This document shows, in pieces, positions 25,068-33,758 of a stretch of DNA of 64,000 nucleotides. The stretch comes from Afipia sp. 1NLS2. GTDB lineage: Bacteria > Pseudomonadota > Alphaproteobacteria > Rhizobiales > Xanthobacteraceae. Each line of letters starts with the position of its first letter. Positions within the stretch are counted from its first letter, which is position 1. The stretch is from positions 365,413 through 429,412 of the forward strand of contig NZ_ADVZ01000004.1 of NCBI RefSeq assembly GCF_000178995.1, given 5' to 3'. The translations under genes were made by a program, and so were the position numbers. The notes beneath the pieces were generated by a model. That model was not told where the DNA came from. It was given only the letters and a program-made list of their open reading frames with translations, and searched no databases.

Positions 25068-27413
25068 ATGTCGAATGTATCAACGTCCGTCCGTCTCGCC
25101 GTCGCAACGCTCGGTACGCCGCGGATCGGTCCGCGCCGCGAACTGAAAACCGCACTGGAAAGTTTCTGGGCGGGCAAGATCGATGAAACCGCGTTGCTCG
25201 CAACCGCCGCTGAACTGCGCGCCGCGAACTGGGCGCGGCAGAAAGCGCGCGGCATCAGCGTCATCCCATCCAACGATTTCTCACTCTACGACCATGTGCT
25301 CGACACCAGCGTGATGGTTGGTGCAATTCCTGAAATCTACGGCTGGACAGGCGGCAGCGTGCCGCTGGCGACCTACTTTGCGATGGCGCGCGGCTCGGAA
25401 GGCGAGGGCGAGGCCTGCGCGCATGGCCATGTGCATCATCACCACGGCGTGTCCGCGCAGGAGATGACGAAATGGTTCGACACCAACTATCACTACATGG
25501 TGCCGGAATTCAAAAAGGGGCAAACTTTCGCGGTGTCCTCGACCAAGCCGATTGACGAGTACAAGGAAGCCAAGGCGCTCGGTTATCAGACGCGCCCGGT
25601 GCTGCTTGGTCCGGTGACGTTCCTCAAGCTCGGCAAGAGCAAGGATGCCTCACTTGACGCGCTGTCTCTGCTGGACGGTCTGCTGCCGGTTTACATCGAG
25701 GTGCTGAAGCGCCTCGCTGCCGAAGGCGCGGAATGGGTGCAGATCGATGAGCCGTGCCTCGTGCTCGATCTCGACGATGCCGCGCGCCAGGCTCTGCGCC
25801 ACACCTATGATGTGTTCGCAAAGGCTGTGCCGCAGATCAAGATCATGCTGGCAACCTATTTCGGCGATCTCGGCGACAACCGCGACACCGCTGTGTCGTT
25901 GCCGGTGGCGGGATTGCATATCGATCTGGTGCGCGGCGCGGATCAGTTCGCCGTTGTCGTCGCGAAGGCTCCGAAAAACCTCACGCTGTCACTCGGCGTC
26001 ATCGACGGCCGCAACATCTGGCGGGCCAATTTGCCCACTTTGCTGAACAAGCTCGAGCCAGTCGTCACCGCGCTTGGGCACGAGAGAGTGCAGATCGCGC
26101 CGTCCTGCTCGATGCTGCATGTGCCGATTGATCTCGATGCGGAAACTGCTCTCGATACCGACGTAAAAGAATGGCTCGCGTTCTCCCTGCAGAAGATGGA
26201 CGAGTTGTCGGTTCTCGGCCGCGCGCTTGCCGGTCAACGCGATGAGGTCGCGGACAGGATTGCAGCGTCGAAGACAGCGGCGGCCAAGCGCAAGGAATCG
26301 TCAAAAATTCACAATCGCGCCGTGACAGAGCGGATGAGCGGCATCACCGATCAGATGCGCCGCCGTCACAGCCCGTTCGATGTGCGTGCGGGAGTCCAGC
26401 ATAAGCAGTTCGGTCTGCCATTGTTCCCGACCACGACGATCGGTTCGTTCCCGCAGACGGCGGACGTGCGCAAGGCACGTGCAGCGCATGCCAAGGGCAC
26501 GCTGAAGGACGCGGATTACGATCAGTTCCTGAAAGAGGAAACCGCGCGCGCCGTGCGCTGGCAGGAGGAAATCGGACTCGACGTGCTGGTGCACGGCGAA
26601 TTCGAGCGCAACGACATGGTGCAATATTTCGGCGAACAATTGTCCGGCTTTGCTTTCACCAAGCATGGCTGGGTGCAGAGCTACGGCTCGCGCTATGTGC
26701 GCCCACCGATCCTGTTCGGCGATGTCTCTCGGCCCAAGCCGATGACGGTCGACTGGTGGCGCTATGCGCAGTCGCTCACCAAGCGGCCGATGAAGGCGAT
26801 GCTGACCGGCCCGGTGACGATCCTGAACTGGTCGTTCGTGCGCGACGATATCCCGCGCAGCGAAGCTTGCCGGCAGATCGCGCTGGCGATCCGCGATGAG
26901 GTCGTGGACCTGGAGAAGGAGGGGGCGCGGATGATCCAGATCGACGAAGCGGCGTTGCGCGAAGGCTTGCCGCTGCGGCGTTCGCAATGGCAGCACTATC
27001 TCGACTGGGCGGTGGAAGGCTTCCGGCTGTGTTCATCGGGTGTTGCCGACGAGACGCAGATCCACACCCATATGTGTTATTCGGAATTCAACGATATCAT
27101 CGATGCGATTGGCGCGATGGATGCCGACGTGATTTCCATCGAGACCTCGCGCTCGAAGATGGAGTTGCTCGATGCGTTCAAGACCTATCATTATCCGAAC
27201 GAGATTGGGCCGGGCGTCTATGACATCCACTCGCCGCGCGTGCCGGAGGTCGGCGAGATGAAGCATCTGCTGGTGCTGGCGCGCCAGCGCCTGAGCGATG
27301 CGCAACTCTGGATCAATCCGGATTGTGGATTGAAAACCCGCAAGTGGGATGAAGTGCGGCCTGCGCTCGTCAACATGGTTGCGGCCGCGCGTGAACTGCG
27401 CGCGCAAGCCTGA
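25068..27413 (+). CDS. metE: Cobalamin-independent methionine synthase
   Basis: 781 aa from ATG 25068; an upstream frame into the leader is rejected. MetE moves the methyl group of 5-methyltetrahydropteroyl-triglutamate to homocysteine. The C-terminal catalytic half has the zinc ligands in HTHMCYSEF and in INPDCGLKTRKW, together with TTTIGSFPQT at the start of that half. The N-terminal half has the duplicated barrel with a His-rich insert (HGHVHHHHG, about residue 118-127). Behind a cobalamin riboswitch, it should be made when B12 is scarce and MetH cannot work. Confidence 0.96.
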   Translation: MSNVSTSVRLAVATLGTPRIGPRRELKTALESFWAGKIDETALLATAAELRAANWARQKARGISVIPSNDFSLYDHVLDTSVMVGAIPEIYGWTGGSVPLATYFAMARGSEGEGEACAHGHVHHHHGVSAQEMTKWFDTNYHYMVPEFKKGQTFAVSSTKPIDEYKEAKALGYQTRPVLLGPVTFLKLGKSKDASLDALSLLDGLLPVYIEVLKRLAAEGAEWVQIDEPCLVLDLDDAARQALRHTYDVFAKAVPQIKIMLATYFGDLGDNRDTAVSLPVAGLHIDLVRGADQFAVVVAKAPKNLTLSLGVIDGRNIWRANLPTLLNKLEPVVTALGHERVQIAPSCSMLHVPIDLDAETALDTDVKEWLAFSLQKMDELSVLGRALAGQRDEVADRIAASKTAAAKRKESSKIHNRAVTERMSGITDQMRRRHSPFDVRAGVQHKQFGLPLFPTTTIGSFPQTADVRKARAAHAKGTLKDADYDQFLKEETARAVRWQEEIGLDVLVHGEFERNDMVQYFGEQLSGFAFTKHGWVQSYGSRYVRPPILFGDVSRPKPMTVDWWRYAQSLTKRPMKAMLTGPVTILNWSFVRDDIPRSEACRQIALAIRDEVVDLEKEGARMIQIDEAALREGLPLRRSQWQHYLDWAVEGFRLCSSGVADETQIHTHMCYSEFNDIIDAIGAMDADVISIETSRSKMELLDAFKTYHYPNEIGPGVYDIHSPRVPEVGEMKHLLVLARQRLSDAQLWINPDCGLKTRKWDEVRPALVNMVAAARELRAQA

Positions 27414-27426
27414 TGCGAAAGGAAGA

Positions 27427-27463
27427 CCATCGCCATCCGATCGATGGCGGTGGCTTTCCGTTT
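27427..27463 (+). terminator. Probable terminator of metE
   Basis: CCATCGCCATC pairs with GATGGCGGTGG (one G-U pair) over a four-base loop, followed by CTTTCCGTTT. It begins 14 bp after the metE stop. The T-tract is interrupted, so strength is uncertain. Confidence 0.5.
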
Positions 27464-27468
27464 CGATG

Positions 27469-27690
27469 TCAGCGAAGCGAAGCGGAGGTCTGGGCTTGTG
27501 GCGCGGAAGCGGTTGCTTCGGTCTTGTTGGGATCGGGGATGAGAAGCCGCGCCACCAGCAGTCCGGCGATCAATGTCCAGAAGGCGAGGGTGCCAAGGCG
27601 CACCACCGGGGAATAGCGGCGAGTCGCGACCGCACGATGCTCGCCCCACGCATATTGTTTGGCCGGATCGGCAGACGGATGATGCGCCAT
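27469..27690 (-). CDS. Small single-span membrane protein of unknown function
   Basis: 73 aa beginning MAHHPSADPAKQYAWGEH, taken from ATG 27690; a longer frame extends upstream without support. One hydrophobic helix is near residues 32-52 (LGTLAFWTLIAGLLVARLLI), preceded by an Arg-rich stretch, so the N-terminus is probably cytoplasmic. The tail is short and rich in Ala, Thr and Ser. It is convergent with metE. No function is proposed. Confidence 0.55.
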   Translation of the reverse strand: MAHHPSADPAKQYAWGEHRAVATRRYSPVVRLGTLAFWTLIAGLLVARLLIPDPNKTEATASAPQAQTSASLR

Positions 27691-27862
27691 TGAGAGAGCC
27701 CCTGTGTGAGGACGATCTTCTCCCGCAACGTTGCTGCTTTCAAGAAAACAAACCGGCATTTTTCAAGGCCGGAAAGGAACAAACCTCCTTCTTCGGCGGT
27801 GCGAAAAGCATAGTCTTTCGCACCCACGGATTTCGCCGATGCAACCCCGATTCTGCGTGCCG

Positions 27863-28714
27863 TTATTCCGCGGGGCGCAAGGGGTTGTGCGCGGCGGAAG
27901 GCGCGGTCTCTGTGCCCGCGCCGCCTGCAACGGCGGGAGCAGGAGAGGACGTGTCGAACAGGAGCGTCTGTTCGAGTGCCTTTGCAGCTTTCTTCAAGGC
28001 AGGCACCAATGCGAGCGCCCGCGTCAGCGGCAATCGCGTGATGGGTCCATGCACCGCAACGGTCGCGCAGATTCGCCCGCGTGAATCGCGGATCGGAACG
28101 GCGGTCGCGGCCATGCCTTCCATGAATTCCTCATTGTCAGTGCCCACGCCGGTCTGGCGGATCCGCGTGAGCTCCGCCTCAAGCTGTTCCGTGCTGGTCA
28201 GAGTTCGCGCGGTGTAGCGCTGGAAAGGCTGCGTGCGGAACAACGCTTTGCGCAATGACGATGGTGCAAGGCTGAGAAACAGTTTGCCGCTTGCCGTGCA
28301 ATGCAGAGGCACGCGCGAGCCCACGGTCAGGCGGAATTGGAGCGGCCAATCGGATTCGACGCGGTCGAGATAAATCAGGCGCTCGCCGTCGAGCATGGTG
28401 ATGTTGCAGGTCTCGCCGGTCTCTTTCACCAGCGCGGAGAGAATGACACGGCGCGGCGCGAGATCGAACGAGCGCCGCATGCCTTCGAGCGACAGTGCAA
28501 GAAGGCGATGGCCGACTTCATAGTGCCGTCCGTCCGTGGCGCGTTGAACGAATCCCAACCGCTCAAGCAGCGCAACGAAGCGATGTGTCGTCGCTTTCGG
28601 CAATCCGATCGCAGCCATCAGCTCGTTGAGCGTCGGCGGCTCTTCCGCTTTGGCGATGGTTTCGAGAAGGAGCAGCGCGCGTTCCGAAACCGAGGTCGTC
28701 GTCTGCGTGGACAT
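27863..28714 (-). CDS. IclR-family transcriptional regulator (IseR-like position)
   Basis: 283 aa. The N-terminal helix-turn-helix reads PTLNELMAAIGLPKATTHRFVALLERLGFVQR in outline, and the IclR effector domain follows with GETCNITMLDGERLIYLDRVES and VPLHCTASGKLFLSL. The last 25 residues are Ala/Pro-rich and probably disordered. It is divergent from the isethionate-dehydrogenase-like gene, with an 11-bp inverted repeat across the gap. It resembles the second IclR protein at 32820-33602, so both probably sense related sulfonate ligands. Confidence 0.9.
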   Translation of the reverse strand: MSTQTTTSVSERALLLLETIAKAEEPPTLNELMAAIGLPKATTHRFVALLERLGFVQRATDGRHYEVGHRLLALSLEGMRRSFDLAPRRVILSALVKETGETCNITMLDGERLIYLDRVESDWPLQFRLTVGSRVPLHCTASGKLFLSLAPSSLRKALFRTQPFQRYTARTLTSTEQLEAELTRIRQTGVGTDNEEFMEGMAATAVPIRDSRGRICATVAVHGPITRLPLTRALALVPALKKAAKALEQTLLFDTSSPAPAVAGGAGTETAPSAAHNPLRPAE

Positions 28715-28722
28715 TTTTCAAC

Positions 28723-28821
28723 CTTATTCCATTCAGTGAGCCACAAGGCATTCAACTACGTTGACAACATTTCACGCAAAGTTCAATCTTCAAGATAAAT
28801 CGTCTCAATAAATGGAATAAG
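28723..28821. promoter_or_regulatory. Paired operator half-sites in the IclR/dehydrogenase gap
   Basis: CTTATTCCATT at 28723-28733 and its exact reverse complement AATGGAATAAG at 28811-28821 flank nearly the whole divergent gap. The first copy abuts the IclR start and the second ends five bases before the dehydrogenase ATG. This arrangement would suit an IclR-family repressor acting on both genes, possibly by looping. Confidence 0.5.
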
Positions 28822-28825
28822 AGCG

Positions 28826-30451
28826 ATGACGGAAGCGTCCGATCAATTCGACTACATTGTGGTGGGGGCAGGCTCCGCCGGATGCGTGCTGGCAAACCGG
28901 TTGAGCGCCGATGGGCGTCATAAGGTTTTGCTGCTCGAGGCAGGCCCGAAGGACAACTACCTGTGGATCCATATTCCCATCGGTTACGGGAAGACGATGT
29001 TCCACAAAGCCTACAATTGGGGCTTCTACACCGATCCCGAACCCAACATGAAAGACCGCCGTATCTACTGGCCGCGCGGTCGCGGCCTCGGCGGTTCGAG
29101 TTCGATCAACGGACTGATCTTCGTTCGCGGCCAGCGGCAGGATTACGACCACTGGGCGCAACTCGGGAATACGGGCTGGGACTGGAAGAGCGTTCTTCCT
29201 TATTTCATGAAGTCCGAGCACAACAGCCGCGGCGCGAGCGCGACGCACAGCGACAAGGGCCCGCTGTGGTCATCCGACATCGGCGGCAAGCACGAGCTGA
29301 TGGAAGCCATCATTCGCGGCGCCAATGAAATAGGCGTGCCGCGCAACGACGACTTCAACAGCGGCGACCAGGAAGGCGTCGGCTACTATCAATTGTTCAC
29401 GCATAATGGCTGGCGGATTTCATCCGCGGTCGCCTATCTAAAGCCCGCGCGTGATCGTGCCAACCTGCGCATCGAAACGGATGCGCACACGACCGGCGTC
29501 ATTCTCGAAGGCCGCCGCGCGGTCGGCGTGCGTTACATTCAGAACGGCGTTGTGCAGGAAGCGCGCGCGGCGCGCGAGGTCATCCTCTCTGCAGGTTCGC
29601 TGCAATCGCCGCAGATTTTGCAACTGTCGGGCATCGGGCCCGCATCGCTCTTGCAGCGGCGCGGCGTCAAGGTGGTGCACGATCTACCCGGCGTCGGTCA
29701 GAACCTGCAGGATCATCTGCAACTGCGGCTGATGTATAAGGTCTCGAAGCCGATCACCACCAATGACGATCTGCGCACGGTGTTCAGCCAGGCCAAGATC
29801 GGATTGCAGTGGCTGCTGACGCGCACCGGGCCGCTCGGCATCGGCATCAACCAGGGCGGCCTGTTCACGAAAATCCTGCCTGGGTCGGAGACCCCGGACA
29901 TTCAATTCCATTTCGGCACGCTGTCGGCCGATATGGCGGGCGGCAAGCCGCATCCATGGTCGGGCTGCACGTTCTCGGTCTGTCAGCTGCGGCCGGAGTC
30001 GCGCGGCAGCGTCGAGATCAAGTCGACCGATCCCATGGAACCGCCGTCGATGCGGCCGAATTATCTCGATGCCGAAACGGATCGCATCTGCGCGGTGGAG
30101 TCGATCAAGTACGCGCGCCGTCTCGCGTCCACGAGTGCGCTGAAGCCTTATCTCGTCGAGGAATACAAGCCCGGCGCGGACGTGAGCACCGACGACGAGA
30201 TTCTCGATTTCGCGCGCGAATATGGCGCGACGATTTTCCATCCGACCGGCACCTGCAAGATGGGCTCCGATCCGATGGCGGTGACGGACGCGCGGCTTCG
30301 CGTGCACGGCATCGGCGGCCTGCGCGTGGTCGATTGTTCGATCATGCCGACCCTCGTTTCCGGCAATACGCATGCGCCGGCCGTGATGATCGCGGAAAAG
30401 GCATCCGATATGATTTTAGCGGACTCAAAAGAAAGTTCGATCGCAGCTTAA
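28826..30451 (+). CDS. GMC-family alcohol dehydrogenase, likely isethionate dehydrogenase (IseJ-like)
   Basis: 541 aa flavoprotein. It has the FAD motif VVGAGSAGCVLANRLS, GMC signature 1 (GGSSSINGLIFVRG, about residues 91-104), GMC signature 2 (GSLQSPQILQLSGIGP, about 255-270), and the C-terminal HPTGTCKMG and NTHAPAVMIAEKA. GMC enzymes oxidise primary alcohols; choline dehydrogenase is the best-known relative. IseJ, the isethionate dehydrogenase described in Cupriavidus necator, belongs to this family and forms sulfoacetaldehyde. The nearby permease, xsc and pta genes make that role the best fit. Choline or another alcohol cannot be excluded from sequence. Confidence 0.78.
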   Translation: MTEASDQFDYIVVGAGSAGCVLANRLSADGRHKVLLLEAGPKDNYLWIHIPIGYGKTMFHKAYNWGFYTDPEPNMKDRRIYWPRGRGLGGSSSINGLIFVRGQRQDYDHWAQLGNTGWDWKSVLPYFMKSEHNSRGASATHSDKGPLWSSDIGGKHELMEAIIRGANEIGVPRNDDFNSGDQEGVGYYQLFTHNGWRISSAVAYLKPARDRANLRIETDAHTTGVILEGRRAVGVRYIQNGVVQEARAAREVILSAGSLQSPQILQLSGIGPASLLQRRGVKVVHDLPGVGQNLQDHLQLRLMYKVSKPITTNDDLRTVFSQAKIGLQWLLTRTGPLGIGINQGGLFTKILPGSETPDIQFHFGTLSADMAGGKPHPWSGCTFSVCQLRPESRGSVEIKSTDPMEPPSMRPNYLDAETDRICAVESIKYARRLASTSALKPYLVEEYKPGADVSTDDEILDFAREYGATIFHPTGTCKMGSDPMAVTDARLRVHGIGGLRVVDCSIMPTLVSGNTHAPAVMIAEKASDMILADSKESSIAA

Positions 30452-30481
30452 GGAATGGTTCTGTTAACTGGGGAGGCCAAT

Positions 30482-31816
30482 ATGGCAGATAAGATACAAG
30501 ACAAGGCGCTTTTAAAACGTGTCGTCTTCGCATCTCTGATCGGAGCGACCGTCGAGTGGTACGACTTCTTTCTCTACGGCACGGTGGCTGGCATCGTGTT
30601 CAGCAAACTTTATTTTCCGACGGGCGACGTGTTCATTTCGACGATGCTCGCCTACACGACATTCGCTGTCGGGTTCATCGCGCGTCCGCTGGGCGGCGTG
30701 ATCTTCGGTCACTTCGGAGACCGTATCGGCCGCAAGAGTATGCTCATCATGACCCTGATGATCATGGGTATTGCGACCCTCCTGATCGGGTTGGTGCCGA
30801 CCTATGACCAGATTGGCGTCTGGGCGCCGATTGCATTGCTGATCCTGCGCGTTCTGCAGGGCCTCGGTCTTGGCGGCGAATGGGGCGGTGCGGTTCTCAT
30901 GACCTATGAGTATGCCGAGCCGCACAAACGCGGCCTTTATGCGAGCCTGCCGCAGATCGGTTTGTCCATCGGTCTGTGTCTTGCCTCCGGCATCGTCGCA
31001 TTACTTTCCTTTTCGCTCACGGATGCTCAGTTCCTCGCCTGGGGCTGGCGCATTGCGTTCGGGTTGAGCTTCATCCTCGTTCTGGTCGGACTCTATATCC
31101 GCCTCAACATCATGGAGACGCCGGAATTCGCCAAGGTCAAGCAGAAGGGCGCCGAGGTGAAGATCCCCTTCATGTCGATGATCAAGGAGTATCCGAAAGA
31201 GGTGACGGCGGGCATGTGCGCCCGTTTCATCGACGGCGTGTTCTTCAACGTGTTCGCCGTTTATTCGATCTCCTTCCTGACGCAGCAACTGAAAATCCCG
31301 CGGACCGAGGCCTTGCTCGGTGTGTGCGCAGCGGCGCTGGTGATGTGCCTGTTCATCCCGTATTTCGGCGGTGTGTCCGATCGGGTTGGCCGGACCAGGA
31401 CGTATTTCTGGGGCTCGCTCGTCACCGGCTTTTCGGCGATACCGGCATTCTGGATCTGGCTGCATTTTCCCGAGCAGACGATTCTGGTCTGGGCCGCGCT
31501 CGTCGTCCCGTTCGGCATCTTCTATGCATCGATCTACGGGCCGGAAGCCGCATTGTTCTGCGATCTCTTTAAGCCGGAGGTGCGCTACACCGGAATTTCG
31601 TTCGTCTATCAGTTCTCCGGTATCTTCTCGAGCGGCCTGACGCCGATCATTGCGACAATCCTCGTGAGGGAATTCGCCCCGAACGGCGGTTGGGCAGTCG
31701 CGGGGTATTGCGTATTCGCCGGCATCGTCAGCGCATTGGGCGCCGTATGGATCAACCGTCTGGCGCGCCAGCGCATTGAGGCGGGCGGCACGGCTCCTGC
31801 GGCGCTCGTCGCCTAA
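30482..31816 (+). CDS. MFS permease of the metabolite:H+ symporter family (IseU-like)
   Basis: 444 aa from ATG 30482; the longer frame from 30455 has no better ribosome site. Twelve membrane segments are expected. Family features include VEWYDFFLYGTVAGIVF in the first helix, RPLGGVIFGHFGDRIGRKSML, and GLGLGGEWGGAVLMTYEYAEPHKRG. It starts 30 bp after the dehydrogenase, so it probably brings in the dehydrogenase substrate; the isethionate cluster of Cupriavidus has an MFS permease (IseU) in the same place. A strong terminator closes the operon. Confidence 0.82.
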   Translation: MADKIQDKALLKRVVFASLIGATVEWYDFFLYGTVAGIVFSKLYFPTGDVFISTMLAYTTFAVGFIARPLGGVIFGHFGDRIGRKSMLIMTLMIMGIATLLIGLVPTYDQIGVWAPIALLILRVLQGLGLGGEWGGAVLMTYEYAEPHKRGLYASLPQIGLSIGLCLASGIVALLSFSLTDAQFLAWGWRIAFGLSFILVLVGLYIRLNIMETPEFAKVKQKGAEVKIPFMSMIKEYPKEVTAGMCARFIDGVFFNVFAVYSISFLTQQLKIPRTEALLGVCAAALVMCLFIPYFGGVSDRVGRTRTYFWGSLVTGFSAIPAFWIWLHFPEQTILVWAALVVPFGIFYASIYGPEAALFCDLFKPEVRYTGISFVYQFSGIFSSGLTPIIATILVREFAPNGGWAVAGYCVFAGIVSALGAVWINRLARQRIEAGGTAPAALVA

Positions 31817-31835
31817 CAAGAGCCGCATGAAAATG

Positions 31836-31868
31836 AAAACGGCCCGGTTCACACCGGGCCGTTTTTTT
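31836..31868. terminator. Bidirectional intrinsic terminator
   Basis: AAAACGGCCCGG and CCGGGCCGTTTT pair over a six-base loop and end in seven T residues. The A-run on the other side gives a T-run on the - strand too, so it can serve both the permease operon and the convergent pta gene. Confidence 0.92.
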
Positions 31869-31902
31869 GAGGATGGTTTGAAGCAGGCGAAGGAAGAGCC
31901 TT

Positions 31903-32820
31903 CTAGGAAAGGCTTAGCCGCGCCAGTGCGCAGGATGCGATGCGCGCACGGCGGGAATCTGCGCGGCTCGTCAGGATCACCGGCACCTTGGCGCCGAGCA
32001 CTACGCCCGCGCATTCGCCGCCGCCCATATAGATGAACGACTTGTAGAGAATGTTGCCGACATCGAGGTTCGGCACCATCAGAAGGTCGGGGTCGCCCGC
32101 GACTGCGGAGTTGATCTTCTTGGTCTTGGCGGACTGCGCGGAGATGGCGTTGTCGAAGGCGAGCGGACCATCGACGATGGCGCCCGCGATCTGGCCGCGA
32201 TCGGCCATCTTGGTCAGCGCGGCGGCATCCAGGCTGGAGGGCAGATCCGGATTGACGGTTTCGACCGACGACAGGATCGCGACCTTCGGTGCTTCGAAGC
32301 CGATGCGGTGCGCGAAATCGACCGCGTTGGCGAGGATGTCGACCTTTTCCTTCAGGCCCGGCTGAATGTTGACCACGGCGTCGGTGATCATCAGCGGCTT
32401 GTGATAGGCCGGACAATCGAACCAGAACACATGGCTCATGCGGCGCGAGGTGCGCAGGTTGGCTTCGCGGGAGACCACCGCACCGAGAAGTTCGTCGGTG
32501 TGCTGCGAGCCTTTCATCAGCGACTTGGCTTCGCCTGCGCTGACGAGTGCGACCGCCGCCCTGGAGGAGAGGACCGGATCGTCTTCGGCGTCGACAAGAC
32601 GCAGGCCGTCGAGGCTGGCTTTCAGCTCTGCCGCGCACGCTTCGATGCGGCGGCGCGGGCCGACGAGAATAGGATCGATGATGCCTTCCTCGTACGCGGC
32701 CAGCGCGGCGGCGAGTGCGTCGGTCGAGCAGGGATAGGCGACGGCGACGCTCAGGCGGCCCTTGCCGCGCGCGGCCTGTTCGAGAGCATCGAGTTTCGGG
32801 TGCGAGGAAGTGGATGGCAT
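31903..32820 (-). CDS. pta: Phosphate acetyltransferase
   Basis: 305 aa of the phosphate acetyl/butyryl transferase family. It has AAALAAYEEGIIDPILVGPRRRIEA, LMKGSQHTDELL, DAVVNIQPGLKEKVDILANAVDFAHRIG, IVDGPLAFDNAIS and PDLLMVPNLDVGNILYKSF. It converts acetyl phosphate and CoA to acetyl-CoA. Next to xsc this is the expected second step after sulfoacetaldehyde cleavage. Its ATG overlaps the stop of the IclR gene by one base, so it is made from the regulator's transcript, divergent from xsc. Confidence 0.9.
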   Translation of the reverse strand: MPSTSSHPKLDALEQAARGKGRLSVAVAYPCSTDALAAALAAYEEGIIDPILVGPRRRIEACAAELKASLDGLRLVDAEDDPVLSSRAAVALVSAGEAKSLMKGSQHTDELLGAVVSREANLRTSRRMSHVFWFDCPAYHKPLMITDAVVNIQPGLKEKVDILANAVDFAHRIGFEAPKVAILSSVETVNPDLPSSLDAAALTKMADRGQIAGAIVDGPLAFDNAISAQSAKTKKINSAVAGDPDLLMVPNLDVGNILYKSFIYMGGGECAGVVLGAKVPVILTSRADSRRARIASCALARLSLS

Positions 32821-33602
32821 CAGGCGGCTCCGACGTCGGCGCTGATCGTTGCGCTCATGGCCTTGGCGGCATTTTGCAGAATTGGGATTTTCTTGATCAT
32901 TTCGGCCTGCGACATGCGTGTCACCGGGGCCTGGATCGCCAGCGCCGCGGCGCAGACGCGATTGCGGCCCTTCTGGTGAATGATCGGGACGGCGAGACAG
33001 ACGAGGCCCGCGAGGAATTCTTCGCGGTCGAGGGCGTAGCCGTCACGACGAATGTCTGACAGTTCATTCAGCAGGGCGGATTTTTCAACGACGGTATGTT
33101 CCGTCATACGCTCGAAATTCATCTCGGAAATAACGAGGTCGCGTTTCGCCGGTTGCATCAGCGCGAGAAACAGTTTGCCGCTCGCGGAGCAATAGGCGGG
33201 GACCTTCGAGCCCTGCTGGAAGGTGATGCGCAGCGGCCATTTGGATTCGACCCGGTCGAGATAGGTGACCTGCGTGCCGTCGAGTACCGTGAGATTGCAG
33301 GATTCACCGACCTCCTGCACCACGCGCCGCAAGATTTCGTGGCGGAGCGCGCCGCCGGGGCGGTTCGACAGAATTGAGAACGCAAGCTGGGTCGCGCGCA
33401 TGGCGAGTTCATAGCGCCGCCCGTCCGGCGTGCGCTGGATGAGACCCGCCTGCTCAAGTGAACCGAGCCAGCGGTGCATCGTTGGTTTCGGCACGCCGAC
33501 GTTCACGGCGAGTTCGGCAAGGCTTGCTGGATGTTGCAGCCCGGCGATGGCCTCCAGCAGGGCCAACGGTTTGAGGGCACCAAAAAGCTCGTTCATACCC
33601 AT
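32820..33602 (-). CDS. IclR-family transcriptional regulator
   Basis: 260 aa from ATG 33602; GTG 33611 and ATG 33596 are close alternatives. A winged helix (LAELAVNVGVPKPTMHRWLGSLEQAGLI in outline) is followed by the IclR effector domain (ESCNLTVLDGTQVTYLDRVES and VPAYCSASGKLFLAL). It is a paralogue of the IclR protein at 27863-28714. It is co-transcribed with pta and divergent from xsc across a 156-bp gap, which suggests it controls xsc and itself. Confidence 0.88.
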   Translation of the reverse strand: MGMNELFGALKPLALLEAIAGLQHPASLAELAVNVGVPKPTMHRWLGSLEQAGLIQRTPDGRRYELAMRATQLAFSILSNRPGGALRHEILRRVVQEVGESCNLTVLDGTQVTYLDRVESKWPLRITFQQGSKVPAYCSASGKLFLALMQPAKRDLVISEMNFERMTEHTVVEKSALLNELSDIRRDGYALDREEFLAGLVCLAVPIIHQKGRNRVCAAALAIQAPVTRMSQAEMIKKIPILQNAAKAMSATISADVGAA

Positions 33603-33758
33603 GCTATACACCGTAATTCCGATAAGTGAAACGTCTTAAAATTGAAATTGAGATATTCGTTGCGTCTCGTCAAGCCGCATGGCACATACGGCTGGAAATC
33701 CTGAAACTCAGGACAGCGACTTTTCCGCCAGACACTGTGAAAAAGAGAGGGTTCGCCT

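Noticed and set aside
31001..32638. 545-codon - strand open frame across the IseU-like permease and pta
   Set aside because: It is antisense to the permease and out of frame with pta; the Arg-rich product has no recognisable domain.
33612..33758. Third copy of the 40-bp sulfonate element before xsc
   Set aside because: The xsc/IclR gap has an ATTCCGATAAGTG stretch but does not match the element over any useful length.
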